Positions 43,360-53,050 of a stretch of 64,000 nucleotides of DNA are shown here, one piece after another. The notes under the pieces are model-generated. The model searched no databases. It saw nothing but the letters and a program-made list of their open reading frames with translations, and was not told the origin of the DNA. This DNA comes from Thermomonospora echinospora. Its GTDB lineage: Bacteria; Actinomycetota; Actinomycetes; Streptosporangiales; Streptosporangiaceae. Numbering within the stretch: position 1 is the first letter of the stretch; each line of letters begins with the position of its first letter. The position numbers and the translations under genes are program-made. The stretch is taken from NCBI RefSeq assembly GCF_900108175.1, contig NZ_FNVO01000008.1:247845-311844 (forward strand), given 5' to 3'.

Positions 43360-44652
43360 GTGGACGACTTCGAGGCGCTCGACTTCTTCCGCGGTGACGA
43401 GCTCGTCGAGAACCCCTACCCGTACTTCGAGGCGCTGCGCGGGCAGTGTCCGGTACGGCGCGAACGCCACCACGGCGTGATGATGGTGACCGGGTACGAC
43501 GAGGCGGTCCAGGTGTTCAACGACACCGAGACGTTCTCCTCGTGCGTCTCGGTGACCGGCCCCTTCCCCGGGTTCCCGGTGCCGCTGGAGGGCGACGACG
43601 TGACCGAGCTGATCGAGCGGCACCGCGACGAGCTGCCGATGAGCGACCAGCTTCCGACGCTCGACCCGCCCGAGCACACCAGGCACCGCGCGCTGCTGAT
43701 GAAGCTGATCACCCCCCGGCGCCTGAAGGAGAACGAGGCGTCGATGTGGGAGGTCGCCGACCGGCTGCTGGACGACTTCCTGGCCGCGGGCGAGGGCGAG
43801 TTCATCGGCGAGTTCGTGGGCCCGTTCACCCTGCTGGTCATCGCCGACCTGCTCGGCGTGCCGGCGGAGGACCGCGCGGAGTTCGTCGAGGTGCTGCACC
43901 ATCGGCCGCGGTCGCAGGCCGGCATCGGCAGCACCGGCGAGGACACGCTGGCGCACTCTCCGCTGGAGTTCCTGTACGCCCGGTTCACCGCCTACATCGA
44001 GGACCGCCGCCGCGAGCCCCGCGGCGACGTGCTCACCGGCCTGGCCACCGCGACGTTCCCCGACGGCTCGACGCCGGAGGTCATCGACGTCGTGCGGGTG
44101 GCCGCCAACCTGTTCGCGGCCGGCCAGGAGACCACCGTCCGGCTCATCAGCTCGGCGATCAAGCTGCTCGTCGAGCGCCCCGACCTGCAGCGGTTGCTGC
44201 GCGCCGAGCCCGACCGCATCCCCAACTTCATCGAGGAGACGCTGCGGATGGAGAGCCCGATCAAGGGCGACTTCCGGCTGTCGCGCGTGCCGACCACGGT
44301 GGGCGGGGTCGACATCCCCGCGGGCACCACGGTGATGGTGCTCAACGGGGCCGCCAACCGCGATCCGCGCCACTTCGAGGACCCGGCGACGTTCGATGTC
44401 GAGCGCAAGAACGCCCGCCACCACATCGCGTTCGGGCGCGGCATCCACACCTGCCCCGGCGCGCCCCTGGCCCGGGCCGAGGCCCGGGTGGCCCTCACCC
44501 GGCTCCTGGACCGCACGGCCGACGTCAGACTGGACGAGCGGGTGCACGGTCCCGCGGACGCCCGCCGCTTCCGGTACCTTCCGACCTACATCCTGCGGGG
44601 CCTGACCAACCTGAACCTGCAGTTCACGCCCGCGGAGGACAAGGCCCGATGA
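43360..44652 (+). CDS. Cytochrome P450
   Basis: A P450 of about 430 residues, with I-helix AAGQETTVRLI, ExxR in EETLRMES and heme loop FGRGIHTCPGAPLARAE. The N-terminus VDDFEALDFFRGDELVENPYPYFEALR matches family members that begin here. The open frame reaches 43225; GAAGGGAG at 43341-43348 fits GTG 43360 (or 43351), so the exact start is uncertain. It is coupled by ATGA to a ferredoxin gene that is its likely electron donor, and lies opposite fatty/sterol acyl-CoA dehydrogenases, suggesting lipid hydroxylation. Confidence 0.9.
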   Translation: MDDFEALDFFRGDELVENPYPYFEALRGQCPVRRERHHGVMMVTGYDEAVQVFNDTETFSSCVSVTGPFPGFPVPLEGDDVTELIERHRDELPMSDQLPTLDPPEHTRHRALLMKLITPRRLKENEASMWEVADRLLDDFLAAGEGEFIGEFVGPFTLLVIADLLGVPAEDRAEFVEVLHHRPRSQAGIGSTGEDTLAHSPLEFLYARFTAYIEDRRREPRGDVLTGLATATFPDGSTPEVIDVVRVAANLFAAGQETTVRLISSAIKLLVERPDLQRLLRAEPDRIPNFIEETLRMESPIKGDFRLSRVPTTVGGVDIPAGTTVMVLNGAANRDPRHFEDPATFDVERKNARHHIAFGRGIHTCPGAPLARAEARVALTRLLDRTADVRLDERVHGPADARRFRYLPTYILRGLTNLNLQFTPAEDKAR

Positions 44653-44837
44653 AGATCACCGTCGATGCGGACCGCTGCCGGGGCCACGGCGTCTGCTGCG
44701 CGCTGTGCCCGGAGGTGTTCGACCTGAGCGACGACGGTTACGCGGTGGTGCTGACGCCCGAGGTCCCGGCCGAGTTCCGGGAGACGGTCCGCACCGCCAT
44801 GGGCCAGTGCCCCGAGCGCGCCATCGCGGAGGCCTGA
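44649..44837 (+). CDS. P450-associated ferredoxin with His variant motif
   Basis: A 62-residue monocluster ferredoxin. The motif is C10-x2-H13-x2-C16 with C20 extra and C54-Pro near the end, so the second cluster position is His rather than Cys. Similar variants (CxxHxxC) are known among mycobacterial P450 ferredoxins and probably hold a [3Fe-4S] cluster. The ATGA overlap with the P450 gene shows they are expressed together. Confidence 0.9.
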   Translation: MKITVDADRCRGHGVCCALCPEVFDLSDDGYAVVLTPEVPAEFRETVRTAMGQCPERAIAEA

Positions 44838-44862
44838 CACCGCCGCACGCGCCCGCCGCCCC

Positions 44863-44900
44863 GAGACCGTCCGCCGGAACCGCACCCGGCGGGCGGTCTC
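44863..44900. terminator. Bidirectional terminator
   Basis: Fifteen-base arms (44863-44877 and 44886-44900, with one G-T mismatch) around an eight-base loop lie between the convergent ferredoxin and thioesterase genes. Confidence 0.7.
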
Positions 44901-44927
44901 AGGCCGTCTCAGGCCGTACGGACGACG

Positions 44928-45419
44928 TCAGGACCCGCCGCCGCCGGCGTCGTGGCGGGGGACGATCATCATGCCGAAGTCGGAGGAGGCGATCAGCCGG
45001 CCGTCGTCGTCGGTGACCTTGCACTCGATGGTGATGAGCCGGCTGCCGACCTTGAGGACCTCGGCCCGCGCGTAGACCCGTTCGCCTCGGGCCCGTGCCA
45101 GGTACCGCACGTGCAGGTCGACGGTCACCAGGGCGTGGGTGGTCATGTCCAGCCCGCCGGCGTGGGCGGCCGCCGTGCCGGCGGCCTGGTCGATCAGCGT
45201 GGCGATGGCGCCGCCGTGCAGCCGCCCCGAACTGTTGGACGCCTGCGCGCCGATGGGCATGCACACCACGGCGTGCCGGGGGCTCATCTCGACCAGCCGC
45301 AGGTCCAGCAGCGCGCTCAGCGGCGCGGCCTGGAACATCGAGCGGATGTACTCGCGCTGGTCCTCCGGGAGGTCGGCGACGCGCGTCGTGTCGTCTCGAA
45401 GCTCGGCGGCGTCGCTCAC
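44928..45419 (-). CDS. PaaI-family hotdog thioesterase
   Basis: A 163-residue hotdog-fold acyl-CoA thioesterase. The catalytic region is NSSGRLHGGAIATLIDQAAGTAAA (HGG with Asp/Asn neighbourhood) and the final strands are DLHVRYLARARG and DFGMMIVPRHD. It should release free acids from aromatic or fatty acyl-CoAs and fits with the acyl-CoA dehydrogenase/P450 block. GGGAGGGG seven bases before GTG 45419 supports the start; the frame is open upstream. Confidence 0.85.
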   Translation of the reverse strand: MSDAAELRDDTTRVADLPEDQREYIRSMFQAAPLSALLDLRLVEMSPRHAVVCMPIGAQASNSSGRLHGGAIATLIDQAAGTAAAHAGGLDMTTHALVTVDLHVRYLARARGERVYARAEVLKVGSRLITIECKVTDDDGRLIASSDFGMMIVPRHDAGGGGS

Positions 45420-45583
45420 CGGTTGACCCCTCCCACGAACCGGAACAGCACGGACCGCGTGCAGCATATCCACCCGGTCCGGCCGGGACGCCCACGGGTC
45501 TGGGCCGATATGAGTTCGCCTATCGGATCTCGTCTTTTATCCATATTGGACCCGCCGGATGTCCCTGTGGTGGGCTCTGCCCC

Positions 45584-46777
45584 GTGACCGTCGCTGCACC
45601 CGCTCCCGCTCCCGCACCGCCCGATCCCGCCGTGGACCCGTCCGGCCGCCGGGTGATCGTGACGGTGGTCGCGATCCAGTCCGCCGCCTGCCTGGGGTTC
45701 TTCTCCGTGATGGCGCACCTGGTCGCGCACCTGCGGCACGACCTGGGCCTGCTGGCCGGCACGGTCGGGCTGATCCTCGGGGTGCGGGTCGGCCTGCAGT
45801 ACGCGCTCCTGCTGCCGGTCGGCGCGGTCACCGACCTGCTCGGCGCGCGCCGGACCGGGGCGATCGCCTGCGCCCTGCGCGCGCTGGGCTTCGTCCTGCT
45901 CGGCGGCGCCGAGAGCGTGGGCGCGCTGCTGTGCGCGGCCGTCGTCCTGGCCGCGGGCGGCGCGCTCTACAACCCCGCGGCCCAGAGCCTGCTGGCCGGC
46001 GTCGGCCCCGCCCGCCGGTCCGGCGGCTTCGCCGCCTATGTCACGGCCCAGCACATCGCGACGGTCGTGGGCCCGCCCGTGGGGCTCCTCCTCCTCTCCC
46101 TAGGGCCGGGGTTCGCGCTCCTGGCGGGAACGGCCGCCGCCATGTGGACGGTCGGTGGCGTTCTGTTCCTCCTCCTGCCGCAGAGCGGGAGGAAGCCGGC
46201 GCCCACACGCTTCCGCGACATCCTCGCGGGCGTGCGGACGGTGCTCGGCGACCGCGCGTTCCTGCTCTTCGCGCTGATGACCGCTCCCACGACGCTGCTT
46301 GCCAACCACGTCATGACCGCCGTGCCGCTGCTGGGCTTCGCTCCCGGCGCGGCGACCCTCTGCTTTTGCGTGCTGGCCGCGGTCGCCGCGGCCGCCCAGC
46401 CCTTCGTCGCCGCCGGCCGCCGGGGCGAGCGCCCGTGGGTGCTGCGCCTGGGCCTGCTGTGCGCGGCGGCGACGTTCTTCGTGCTCGCCCCGCTGGATGG
46501 TACGCAGACGGGCCCGCTGATGCTCGCAGCCGTCCTCAATGGCGTGGCGAACGGACTGGTCCAGCCGGCGATCTTCCAGCGCACCGCCCGGCACGCCCCG
46601 CCCGAGCGCTTCGGCTCGTACTACGGCGTGCTGGCGTTCTGCGCCGGCATGTTCTCCTTCGCGGGCGACCTGGTGGTCGGCCGGCTCTTCGACCTAGGCC
46701 CGGCGGGCGCGACCGTGGCCCTGATCGGGGTCGGTGCGTTCGCCCTCGCGGCCGCGGCCGGCACCCGGGGCCCGTGA
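45584..46777 (+). CDS. MFS transporter
   Basis: A 397-residue major facilitator with about twelve membrane segments (VVAIQSAACLGFFSVMAHLVAHL at the first). It has the MFS loop VGAVTDLLGARRTGAIA between segments 2 and 3. Drug or metabolite efflux is likely; the substrate is unknown. The GTG at 45584 begins in a long open frame, and the N-terminal tail is Ala/Pro-rich. It diverges from the thioesterase gene. Confidence 0.85.
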   Translation: MTVAAPAPAPAPPDPAVDPSGRRVIVTVVAIQSAACLGFFSVMAHLVAHLRHDLGLLAGTVGLILGVRVGLQYALLLPVGAVTDLLGARRTGAIACALRALGFVLLGGAESVGALLCAAVVLAAGGALYNPAAQSLLAGVGPARRSGGFAAYVTAQHIATVVGPPVGLLLLSLGPGFALLAGTAAAMWTVGGVLFLLLPQSGRKPAPTRFRDILAGVRTVLGDRAFLLFALMTAPTTLLANHVMTAVPLLGFAPGAATLCFCVLAAVAAAAQPFVAAGRRGERPWVLRLGLLCAAATFFVLAPLDGTQTGPLMLAAVLNGVANGLVQPAIFQRTARHAPPERFGSYYGVLAFCAGMFSFAGDLVVGRLFDLGPAGATVALIGVGAFALAAAAGTRGP

Positions 46778-47168
46778 CGCGCGGGTGGGGCGGGTGCCCA
46801 GGTGGTCGAAAAGCCCGTCCACCCGTCATCCCGCAGGGGACTTCACCAGCAGATGACCTCGGTCACCGGGACACAGGACGTCCGGGCCGATCTCGACCGC
46901 GGGTCCGCGTCCGGCCGGGCTCACCATCCAGCGGGGACGCGCCCGGTGTCGTCCAGGACGACGATCGCGCCGTCCGCACGATCCGGCGCGATGAGAAGGG
47001 AAGCCCAGCGGTTGGCCGTTGCGATCAGTGTCGTTAGTCCGGTTGTGGCCACGATGTCAGGCTTTGGAGTCGCTGGGGCGTCCTGATTGCGGATGGTCTG
47101 AGCCGAGGGACGTGGGGCCCCGTCCCTCGGCACGGCCTCGTGATCGATCCAGATTGGATGGGGGTCTG
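46778..47168. other. Intergenic region, no gene supported
   Basis: These 391 bases contain a hairpin (47103-47112 with 47121-47130) and no convincing coding frame. The hairpin lies about 40 bases before the next start codon, so it may be a leader structure rather than a terminator. Confidence 0.35.
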
Positions 47169-48398
47169 ATGAAGAGACGTTTCGTGGTCGCCCTGCTGAT
47201 GACGGTAGCCCTGGTAACGGTGCCCGGGCAGCAGGCCTCGGCAGCCGCGTGCCGTCCGGCGCTGACCGGGTTCACGGCGCCCGCGGTGGCGCATGCGGGC
47301 GACGAGGTGTCCGGCGAGGTCAGCCTGAGCTGCGCGCCCGGCTCCAACGTCAAGATCTCGCTGAGGTCGGACCGGTCGTCGCTGGCCGTCCCGGCCACCG
47401 TCACCGTGCGGCGCGGGCAGACCCGCGCCGCCGTTCCGCTGACAGTCAAGCCGGTCGAGGGGCCCCAGTACACGGCGCGTGTCACCGCCGGATACAAGGG
47501 CCGGTCCCTCGCCCGGGACGTCACCGTCAACCCGGGGCTGAAGATGGTGGAGATTCCGCCCTCGACGGCTCCCAACTTCGTGAGCCTGTACATCCTGTTC
47601 ACCGGGCCCGCCCCGGCCGGCGGGATGACCGTGCGGATGGCCTCCGACAACCCCGCGGTCACGGTGCCCGAAACGGAGTTCTTCCAGGAGGGGACCTACG
47701 GCGGGGGCGTGGGGGGGATTCAGGTGCGCCCGGTCACCGAGGACACCAAGGTCACCATCTCGTTCACGCTGGGCGCCCGCACGCTCACCGCGTCGAAGGT
47801 CCTCGTCCCCCCGTTCGATGGCAGCCAGAAGGTGAGCATCCACCCCGAGAACTCGGGTGGACTCTACGGGCTGCAGCACTTCGAGCAGTTCAACGTCGTG
47901 CTCGCCAATCCGGCCCCGGAGGGCGGCGTCCCCGTGCAGGTGAGCGTCGTCGACGACGACCCCGCCGTGCGGCTGGAGAGCAGCATCGGCTCCATCGGTG
48001 AGGGCGACACCAGGGGAAGCTTCTACCTCAGCACCGCCGATGTCACCAGGACGACCCGGGTGACGCTCAAGGCGACCGCTTTCCAGGCCACCGCCTTCCT
48101 GGAGATCACGATCCATCCCCGGATCACGGCGGTCACCCTGCCCGAGTCGGTCAAGAGCGGCACGTCCTTCGAGGGCACCATCACCCTCGCGGGCCCGTCC
48201 GACGTCGACACCGCGGTCTTCCTGCAGTCGAGCTGGGGAATCCTGGACGTCCCAGGCCCGATGACCATCCCCGCGGGCGCCACGTCCGCCACCTTTCAGG
48301 CGACGTCCGTCCAGGTCGACGAGCCCTCGAACGTCTTCGTCACCGCACACCTGGGCCGCACCGACATTCAGTCCAACTGGGTCACGCTGACCCCCTGA
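47169..48398 (+). CDS. Secreted beta-rich protein of unknown function
   Basis: A 409-residue exported protein. A signal peptide ([19 protein letters not shown], cut after ASA) precedes about four Ig-like or cadherin-like beta repeats. Repeated elements include [48 protein letters not shown] and [16 protein letters not shown], each with a similar strand-turn pattern. There is no cell-wall sorting signal or catalytic motif, so a binding or structural role is likely. I do not recognise a specific family. Confidence 0.65.
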   Translation: MKRRFVVALLMTVALVTVPGQQASAAACRPALTGFTAPAVAHAGDEVSGEVSLSCAPGSNVKISLRSDRSSLAVPATVTVRRGQTRAAVPLTVKPVEGPQYTARVTAGYKGRSLARDVTVNPGLKMVEIPPSTAPNFVSLYILFTGPAPAGGMTVRMASDNPAVTVPETEFFQEGTYGGGVGGIQVRPVTEDTKVTISFTLGARTLTASKVLVPPFDGSQKVSIHPENSGGLYGLQHFEQFNVVLANPAPEGGVPVQVSVVDDDPAVRLESSIGSIGEGDTRGSFYLSTADVTRTTRVTLKATAFQATAFLEITIHPRITAVTLPESVKSGTSFEGTITLAGPSDVDTAVFLQSSWGILDVPGPMTIPAGATSATFQATSVQVDEPSNVFVTAHLGRTDIQSNWVTLTP

Positions 48399-48412
48399 CC
48401 CCTGGCCGGCCG

Positions 48413-48448
48413 CCGAGTTCGCGCTCGCGGCCGCGAGCGCGAACTCGG
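48413..48448 (+). terminator. Perfect 36-base palindrome, probable terminator
   Basis: Two perfect 18-base arms meet without a loop at 48430/48431, 15 bases after the stop codon of the secreted protein gene. In RNA it would form a long hairpin. Confidence 0.65.
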
Positions 48449-48591
48449 GGCCCGTGACAAACGGGTCCCACCCGGTCTTCGAGGACTGCGGCATCCCAGT
48501 GACCGGTGCCTGCACAACGTCGCCCTTCGGGGTGCCTGGGGACACGGTCCGCGGCGCTGGAACTGTCGTAGCCGCCAGGAATGATGTCGTC

Positions 48592-50694
48592 ATGAGCGAA
48601 GCCGTTGCCTTCACCGAGATCGCTGATCAGGCCGCGTACGCGGCCGCCGTGCAGACCGCCGTCGCCGCCGCGGCCGCTTACTACGGCGACGGCGACTCGC
48701 CCTTGGACGATGACGCGTTCGACCGGCTGGTGCGCGGCATCGCCGCCTATGAGGCCGAGCACCCGGAGCAGGTGCTGCCGGACTCGCCGACCGGCAAGGT
48801 GGCCGGGGGAGCGGTGGTGGGCGACGTCCCGCACACGGTGCCGATGCTGTCGCTGGACAACGTGTTCGGGCCCGAGGGGCTGACGGCGTGGGCGGCGGGG
48901 TTGGAGCGGCGCATCGGCCGTCTGGTGGAGCGGTGGAGTGTGGAGCCAAAGCTCGACGGCCTGGCGATCTCGGCGCGGTATCGGGACGGGCGGCTGGTCC
49001 AGCTCGTCACCCGGGGGGACGGGGCGGCGGGGGAGGACGTCTCCGCGCAGGGCATCGGGATCATCGTCGGACTGCCGGAGCGGCTGGCCGAGCCGGTGAC
49101 GGTGGAGCTGCGCGGTGAGGTGCTGATGACCTACGCCCAGTTCGAGGCCGCCACCGCCGCCCGTACCGCGACCGGTGCGTCGGCGTTCGCCAATCCGCGC
49201 AGCGCGGCGGCCGGGTCGCTGCGGACCAAGGAGCGGCCGTACCAGGTGGAGATGACCTTCTTCGGCTACGGCGCCCTGCCCCTGCCGGACGGTGCGGGTT
49301 TCGGGGACGGCACCGAGGCGGGGCTGGCCGAGCGGCTGCGGCGGCTGCCGCACAGCCAGATCATGGACCTGATCGCCGGCCTGGGGGTGCACACGACCGC
49401 GCGGACCCCGGTGGCCGGCGTTACCTGTACGACGGTCGAGCAGGTGCAGCAGCGGGTGGAGGAGATCGCCGCGCTGCGCGGCGAGCTGGAGTTCGGCATC
49501 GACGGCATCGTCGTCAAGGCCGACGCCGCCGAGGACCAGGCCGAGGCCGGGTTCTCCTCGCGGGCGCCCCGCTGGGCGGTCGCCTACAAGCTCCCGGCGG
49601 TGGAGAAGATCACCAAACTGGTCGCGGTGGAGTGGAACGTCGGCCGCACCGGCATCATCGCGCCCCGCGCGGTGCTGGAGCCGGTCGAGGTGGACGGCTC
49701 GGTCATCACCTATGCCACGCTGCACAACGCCGCCGACATCGCCCGGCGTGACCTGATGGTCGGCGACCACGTCACCGTCTACAAGGCCGGCGACGTCATC
49801 CCGCGCGTGGAGGCGCCGGTCGCGGGTCTGCGGACCGGCGCCGAGCAGCCGATCGTCGCGCCGCGGGCCTGCCCGCGCTGCGCGGGGGAGATCGACACCT
49901 CACAGGAACGGTGGCGGTGCGCGCGGGGCCGCGCCTGTCACGCGGTCGCCTCCATCCGCTACGCCGTCGGCCGCGACCAGCTCGACATCGAGGGCCTGGG
50001 CGAGAAGATCATCGACCAGCTCGTCGGCAACGGTCTGATCACCGATTTCGCCGACCTGTTCACCCTCACCCGCGACCAGATCCTGACGCTGGAACGGATG
50101 GGCGAGGTCAGCACCGACAACCTGCTCGCCGCGATCGAGGCCGCCAAGGCCAAGCCGCTGAACAAGGTGTTCTGCGCGCTCGGCGTGCGCGGCACCGGCC
50201 GGTCCATGTCGCGGCGCATCGCCCGGCACTTCGCCACCATGGACGCCATCCGCGCCGCCGACGACGAGGCGCTCCAGCAGGTCGAGGGCGTCGGCCCGGA
50301 GCGGGCCAGGATCCTGGTCGCCGAGATCGCCGAACTCGCCCCGCTCATCGACAAGCTGGTCGCCGCCGGGGTGACCATGACCGAGCCCGGCGCCACCGGC
50401 CCCACCGCCGCGGCGGCCGAGGACGGGGAGGACGCCGGGCGGGAACTTCCGCTGGCGGGCAGGTCGGTCGTCGTCACCGGCTCCATGACCGGCCCGCTCG
50501 CCGAGCTGTCCCGCACCCAGATGAACGAGCTCGTCGAACGTGCCGGCGGCAAGGCGTCCTCCTCGGTGTCGGCCCGCACCGCCCTGCTCGTCGCCGGGAC
50601 CAAGGCCGGCTCCAAGAAGGACAAGGCCGAAAAGCTCGGCGTCCCGATCATCGACCCCGAGGAGTTCGCGAAGCTCGTCGCCGACTACCTGTGA
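48592..50694 (+). CDS. NAD-dependent DNA ligase (LigA-type, divergent)
   Basis: A 700-residue NAD+-dependent ligase with all domains in order: Ia ([20 protein letters not shown]), nucleotidyltransferase with EPKLDGLAI (adenylated Lys), [13 protein letters not shown] and AVAYKLP; the OB fold; a Cys4 zinc finger (CPRCAGEI / [12 protein letters not shown]); helix-hairpin-helix; and a BRCT domain at the C-terminus. Some usually invariant segments differ (SPTGKVAGG for [20 protein letters not shown] for the NVRTI region), suggesting a second LigA paralogue rather than the main replicative ligase. ATG 48592 is chosen by homology; the ribosome binding site is weak. Confidence 0.88.
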   Translation: MSEAVAFTEIADQAAYAAAVQTAVAAAAAYYGDGDSPLDDDAFDRLVRGIAAYEAEHPEQVLPDSPTGKVAGGAVVGDVPHTVPMLSLDNVFGPEGLTAWAAGLERRIGRLVERWSVEPKLDGLAISARYRDGRLVQLVTRGDGAAGEDVSAQGIGIIVGLPERLAEPVTVELRGEVLMTYAQFEAATAARTATGASAFANPRSAAAGSLRTKERPYQVEMTFFGYGALPLPDGAGFGDGTEAGLAERLRRLPHSQIMDLIAGLGVHTTARTPVAGVTCTTVEQVQQRVEEIAALRGELEFGIDGIVVKADAAEDQAEAGFSSRAPRWAVAYKLPAVEKITKLVAVEWNVGRTGIIAPRAVLEPVEVDGSVITYATLHNAADIARRDLMVGDHVTVYKAGDVIPRVEAPVAGLRTGAEQPIVAPRACPRCAGEIDTSQERWRCARGRACHAVASIRYAVGRDQLDIEGLGEKIIDQLVGNGLITDFADLFTLTRDQILTLERMGEVSTDNLLAAIEAAKAKPLNKVFCALGVRGTGRSMSRRIARHFATMDAIRAADDEALQQVEGVGPERARILVAEIAELAPLIDKLVAAGVTMTEPGATGPTAAAAEDGEDAGRELPLAGRSVVVTGSMTGPLAELSRTQMNELVERAGGKASSSVSARTALLVAGTKAGSKKDKAEKLGVPIIDPEEFAKLVADYL

Positions 50695-50822
50695 CCGCCC
50701 CGCCGAACCCGGACCACCCCCACCGAGCCGGCTGTGGCGTGCATCACCTCGACCTCATGTCACGGACGAGCGGGCCGCTTGCATCTGGTGGTCGTCAGCG
50801 ACAGCCGAAGCGAGGCGGAACG

Positions 50823-52028
50823 ATGAGCGCACAGCATGAGGGCGGCATGGCGGCCGTACACCGCGTTGTGGTCCTGGGGGCGGGTTACGCGGGCATGGCC
50901 GCGGCCATCCAGCTCGCGGCCCGGGTGAAGCGGCGCGAGGACGTGCAGGTGACGCTGGTGAATGCGCAGGAGCGGTTCACCGAGCGGATGCGGCTGCACA
51001 TGACGGCGACCGGGCGGCGGCTCGCCGAGCTGAGCATCCCGGACCTGCTGGAGGGCACGGGGGCGCGGTTCGTGTGCGGCTGGGTGACGGCGGTGGACGC
51101 GGACGCGAAGAACGTGCGGATCGACGACGGCCGGGTCCTGCCCTACGACACGCTGGTGTACGCACTGGGCGGCGTGGCCGACACGGCGGCGGTGCCGGGC
51201 GCCGAGGAGCACGCCTACACCCTGGACGGCGCCCAGGACGCCGAGGTGCTGGCCGACCGGCTGGCACGGCTCGGCAGCGGCACGGTGGTGGTCGCCGGCG
51301 GCGGGCTGACCGGCGTCGAGTCGGCTGCGGAGATCGCCGAGCGGCATCCGGAGCTGGACGTCGTGCTGCTGGACCGCCGCGAACCCGGTGCGGCCATGAA
51401 CCCGAAGGCCAGGGCGTACCTCCAGGCCGCGCTCGAGCGCCTGGGCGTCCGGGTGCGCGGCGGGGCCGAGGTGGTGAAGGTGCTGCCCGGCGCGGTCGAG
51501 TTGGCGGACGGGGAGAGCATCGCCGCCGACGTGGTCCTGTGGACGAGTGGGACGCGGGTGTCGCCGCTGGCGGCCGTCGCCGGGCTGACCGTCGACGAGC
51601 GCGGCCGCATCGTCACCGACGCCACGCTGCGGTCGGTGTCGCATCCGGAGGTGTACGCCGTGGGCGACGCGGCCGCGATCAGCCAGGGCTACGGCGTCAT
51701 GCACGGCACCTGCCAGGGCGGCATGCCGACCGGCGTGCACGCCGCGGTGTCGATCGTCCGTGCGCTGAAGGGCAGGCGGCCCAAGCCGTTCCGCTTCGGC
51801 TACTACCACACGCCGGTGAGCCTGGGCAGGCACGACGCGGTCGTGCAGTTCACCCACCCCGACGACAGTCCCCGACGGATATGTCTGACCGGCCGCACGG
51901 CGGCCCGCTATAAGGAGATGGTGACCGCCGCGCCCTGGCCGACCTACGGCCGCATGAAGAAGATGCCCGCATCGGGTGCCTTCTGGCCTCGCGGCGGCCG
52001 CTTCACCCGGGGCCGGGAGGCGCGGTGA
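50823..52028 (+). CDS. FAD-dependent NAD(P)H oxidoreductase (NDH-2-like)
   Basis: A 401-residue pyridine-nucleotide-disulfide-family flavoprotein. The first dinucleotide motif is VVVLGAGYAGMAAAIQLA, the second VVVAGGGLTGVESAAEIAE, and the FAD-end motif is VYAVGDAAAIS. It lacks redox-active cysteines, like type II NADH dehydrogenases. It is coupled (GTGA) to an ECF41 sigma factor gene; ECF41 loci usually carry a carboxymuconolactone-decarboxylase-type or oxidoreductase partner, so this is its probable conserved target. Confidence 0.87.
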   Translation: MSAQHEGGMAAVHRVVVLGAGYAGMAAAIQLAARVKRREDVQVTLVNAQERFTERMRLHMTATGRRLAELSIPDLLEGTGARFVCGWVTAVDADAKNVRIDDGRVLPYDTLVYALGGVADTAAVPGAEEHAYTLDGAQDAEVLADRLARLGSGTVVVAGGGLTGVESAAEIAERHPELDVVLLDRREPGAAMNPKARAYLQAALERLGVRVRGGAEVVKVLPGAVELADGESIAADVVLWTSGTRVSPLAAVAGLTVDERGRIVTDATLRSVSHPEVYAVGDAAAISQGYGVMHGTCQGGMPTGVHAAVSIVRALKGRRPKPFRFGYYHTPVSLGRHDAVVQFTHPDDSPRRICLTGRTAARYKEMVTAAPWPTYGRMKKMPASGAFWPRGGRFTRGREAR

Positions 52029-52945
52029 CCCGGCCGTCCCCGGACCCTGACCAGCAGGTGTTCAACCGGCATCGCAACCTGCTGTTCTCGGTGGCCTACC
52101 GCGTCCTCGGCACCGCGGCCGACGCCGAGGACGCGGTCCAGGACGCCTGGATCAAATGGTCGGCCGCCGACCGCTCGCAGGTGGCCGACCCGAAGGCGTA
52201 CCTGACGCGGATCGTGTCGAATCTGGCGCTGGCACGGCTGCGCTCCACCCGGTACAAGCGGGAGACCTATGTGGGGCCATGGCTTCCGGAGCCCATCCTC
52301 ACCAGCGGTGACACGGCGGAGGCCGTCGTGGACGCCGAGTCGGTGTCGATGGCGATGCTGGTGGTGCTGGAGACGCTGAGCCCGCTCGAACGTGCGGTGT
52401 TCGTGCTGAAGGAGGTCTTCGGCTTCGGCCATGCCGAGATCGCGGAGGCGGTGGAGCGTTCCGAGGCCGCGGTGCGGCAGGCCGCGCACCGCGCCCGTGA
52501 GCATGTGCGGGCCCGGCGGCCGCGCTTCACCGTGGACCGGTCGCGGCAGCGCGAGGTCACCGAGCGGTTCTTCGCCGCCGCGGCCGGTGGCGACGTCAAC
52601 GCCCTGATGGAACTGCTGTCCCCGGACGTCACCCTGTGGACCGACGGCGGCGGCAAGGTTCGCCAGGCGCTGCGTCCGGTCGTGGGCGCGCCCACGGTGG
52701 CCGCCTGGTTCGCGGCCATCGGCACCGTCGCCTACCAGGGCGTCGAGCCCGCCGACATGAACGCCGAACTCGTCGAGATCAACGGCGGGCCGGGCCTGGT
52801 GTTCAGCGGCCCGGGCCGTGTGATCGCCACTGTCACCTTCGATTTCGACGCCGACGGCCGCATCACCGCCGTCCACAACGTGGCCAACCCGGACAAGCTC
52901 CGGGCCGTCGCCGAGGGCACCGCCCACGACGTCGGGACGCGGTGA
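52025..52945 (+). CDS. ECF41-type RNA polymerase sigma factor
   Basis: A 306-residue extracytoplasmic-function sigma factor. Region 2 (NLLFSVAYRVLGTAADAEDAVQD) and region 4 (LSPLERAVFVLKEVFGFGHAEIAE) are followed by a C-terminal SnoaL-like domain. The ECF41 hallmarks are all visible: WLPEP between the sigma domains, DGGGK in the SnoaL domain and NPDKL near the end. In this family the fused C-terminal domain regulates the sigma factor in place of an anti-sigma protein. The GTG overlaps the oxidoreductase stop (GTGA). Confidence 0.92.
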   Translation: MTRPSPDPDQQVFNRHRNLLFSVAYRVLGTAADAEDAVQDAWIKWSAADRSQVADPKAYLTRIVSNLALARLRSTRYKRETYVGPWLPEPILTSGDTAEAVVDAESVSMAMLVVLETLSPLERAVFVLKEVFGFGHAEIAEAVERSEAAVRQAAHRAREHVRARRPRFTVDRSRQREVTERFFAAAAGGDVNALMELLSPDVTLWTDGGGKVRQALRPVVGAPTVAAWFAAIGTVAYQGVEPADMNAELVEINGGPGLVFSGPGRVIATVTFDFDADGRITAVHNVANPDKLRAVAEGTAHDVGTR

Positions 52946-53050
52946 GCCCGGTACGGGGCCTGCCCTCGGGCCGACGCCCGTGCCGACGTGGGCGGCCCCT
53001 GCGGCCAGCAGGCGGCGGGGCTCCCCCGGAGGGGTGGTTAGGGTTGTGAC

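Noticed and set aside
46802..47133. Two small frames between the MFS gene and the secreted protein gene
   Set aside because: No ribosome binding site, no recognisable domain, and they overlap on opposite strands.
50758..50796. Possible ECF41 promoter (TGTCACG then CGTC) before the oxidoreductase
   Set aside because: The two elements are 28 bases apart, whereas the ECF41 consensus as I recall it needs about 16-17, so it is not reported as a promoter.
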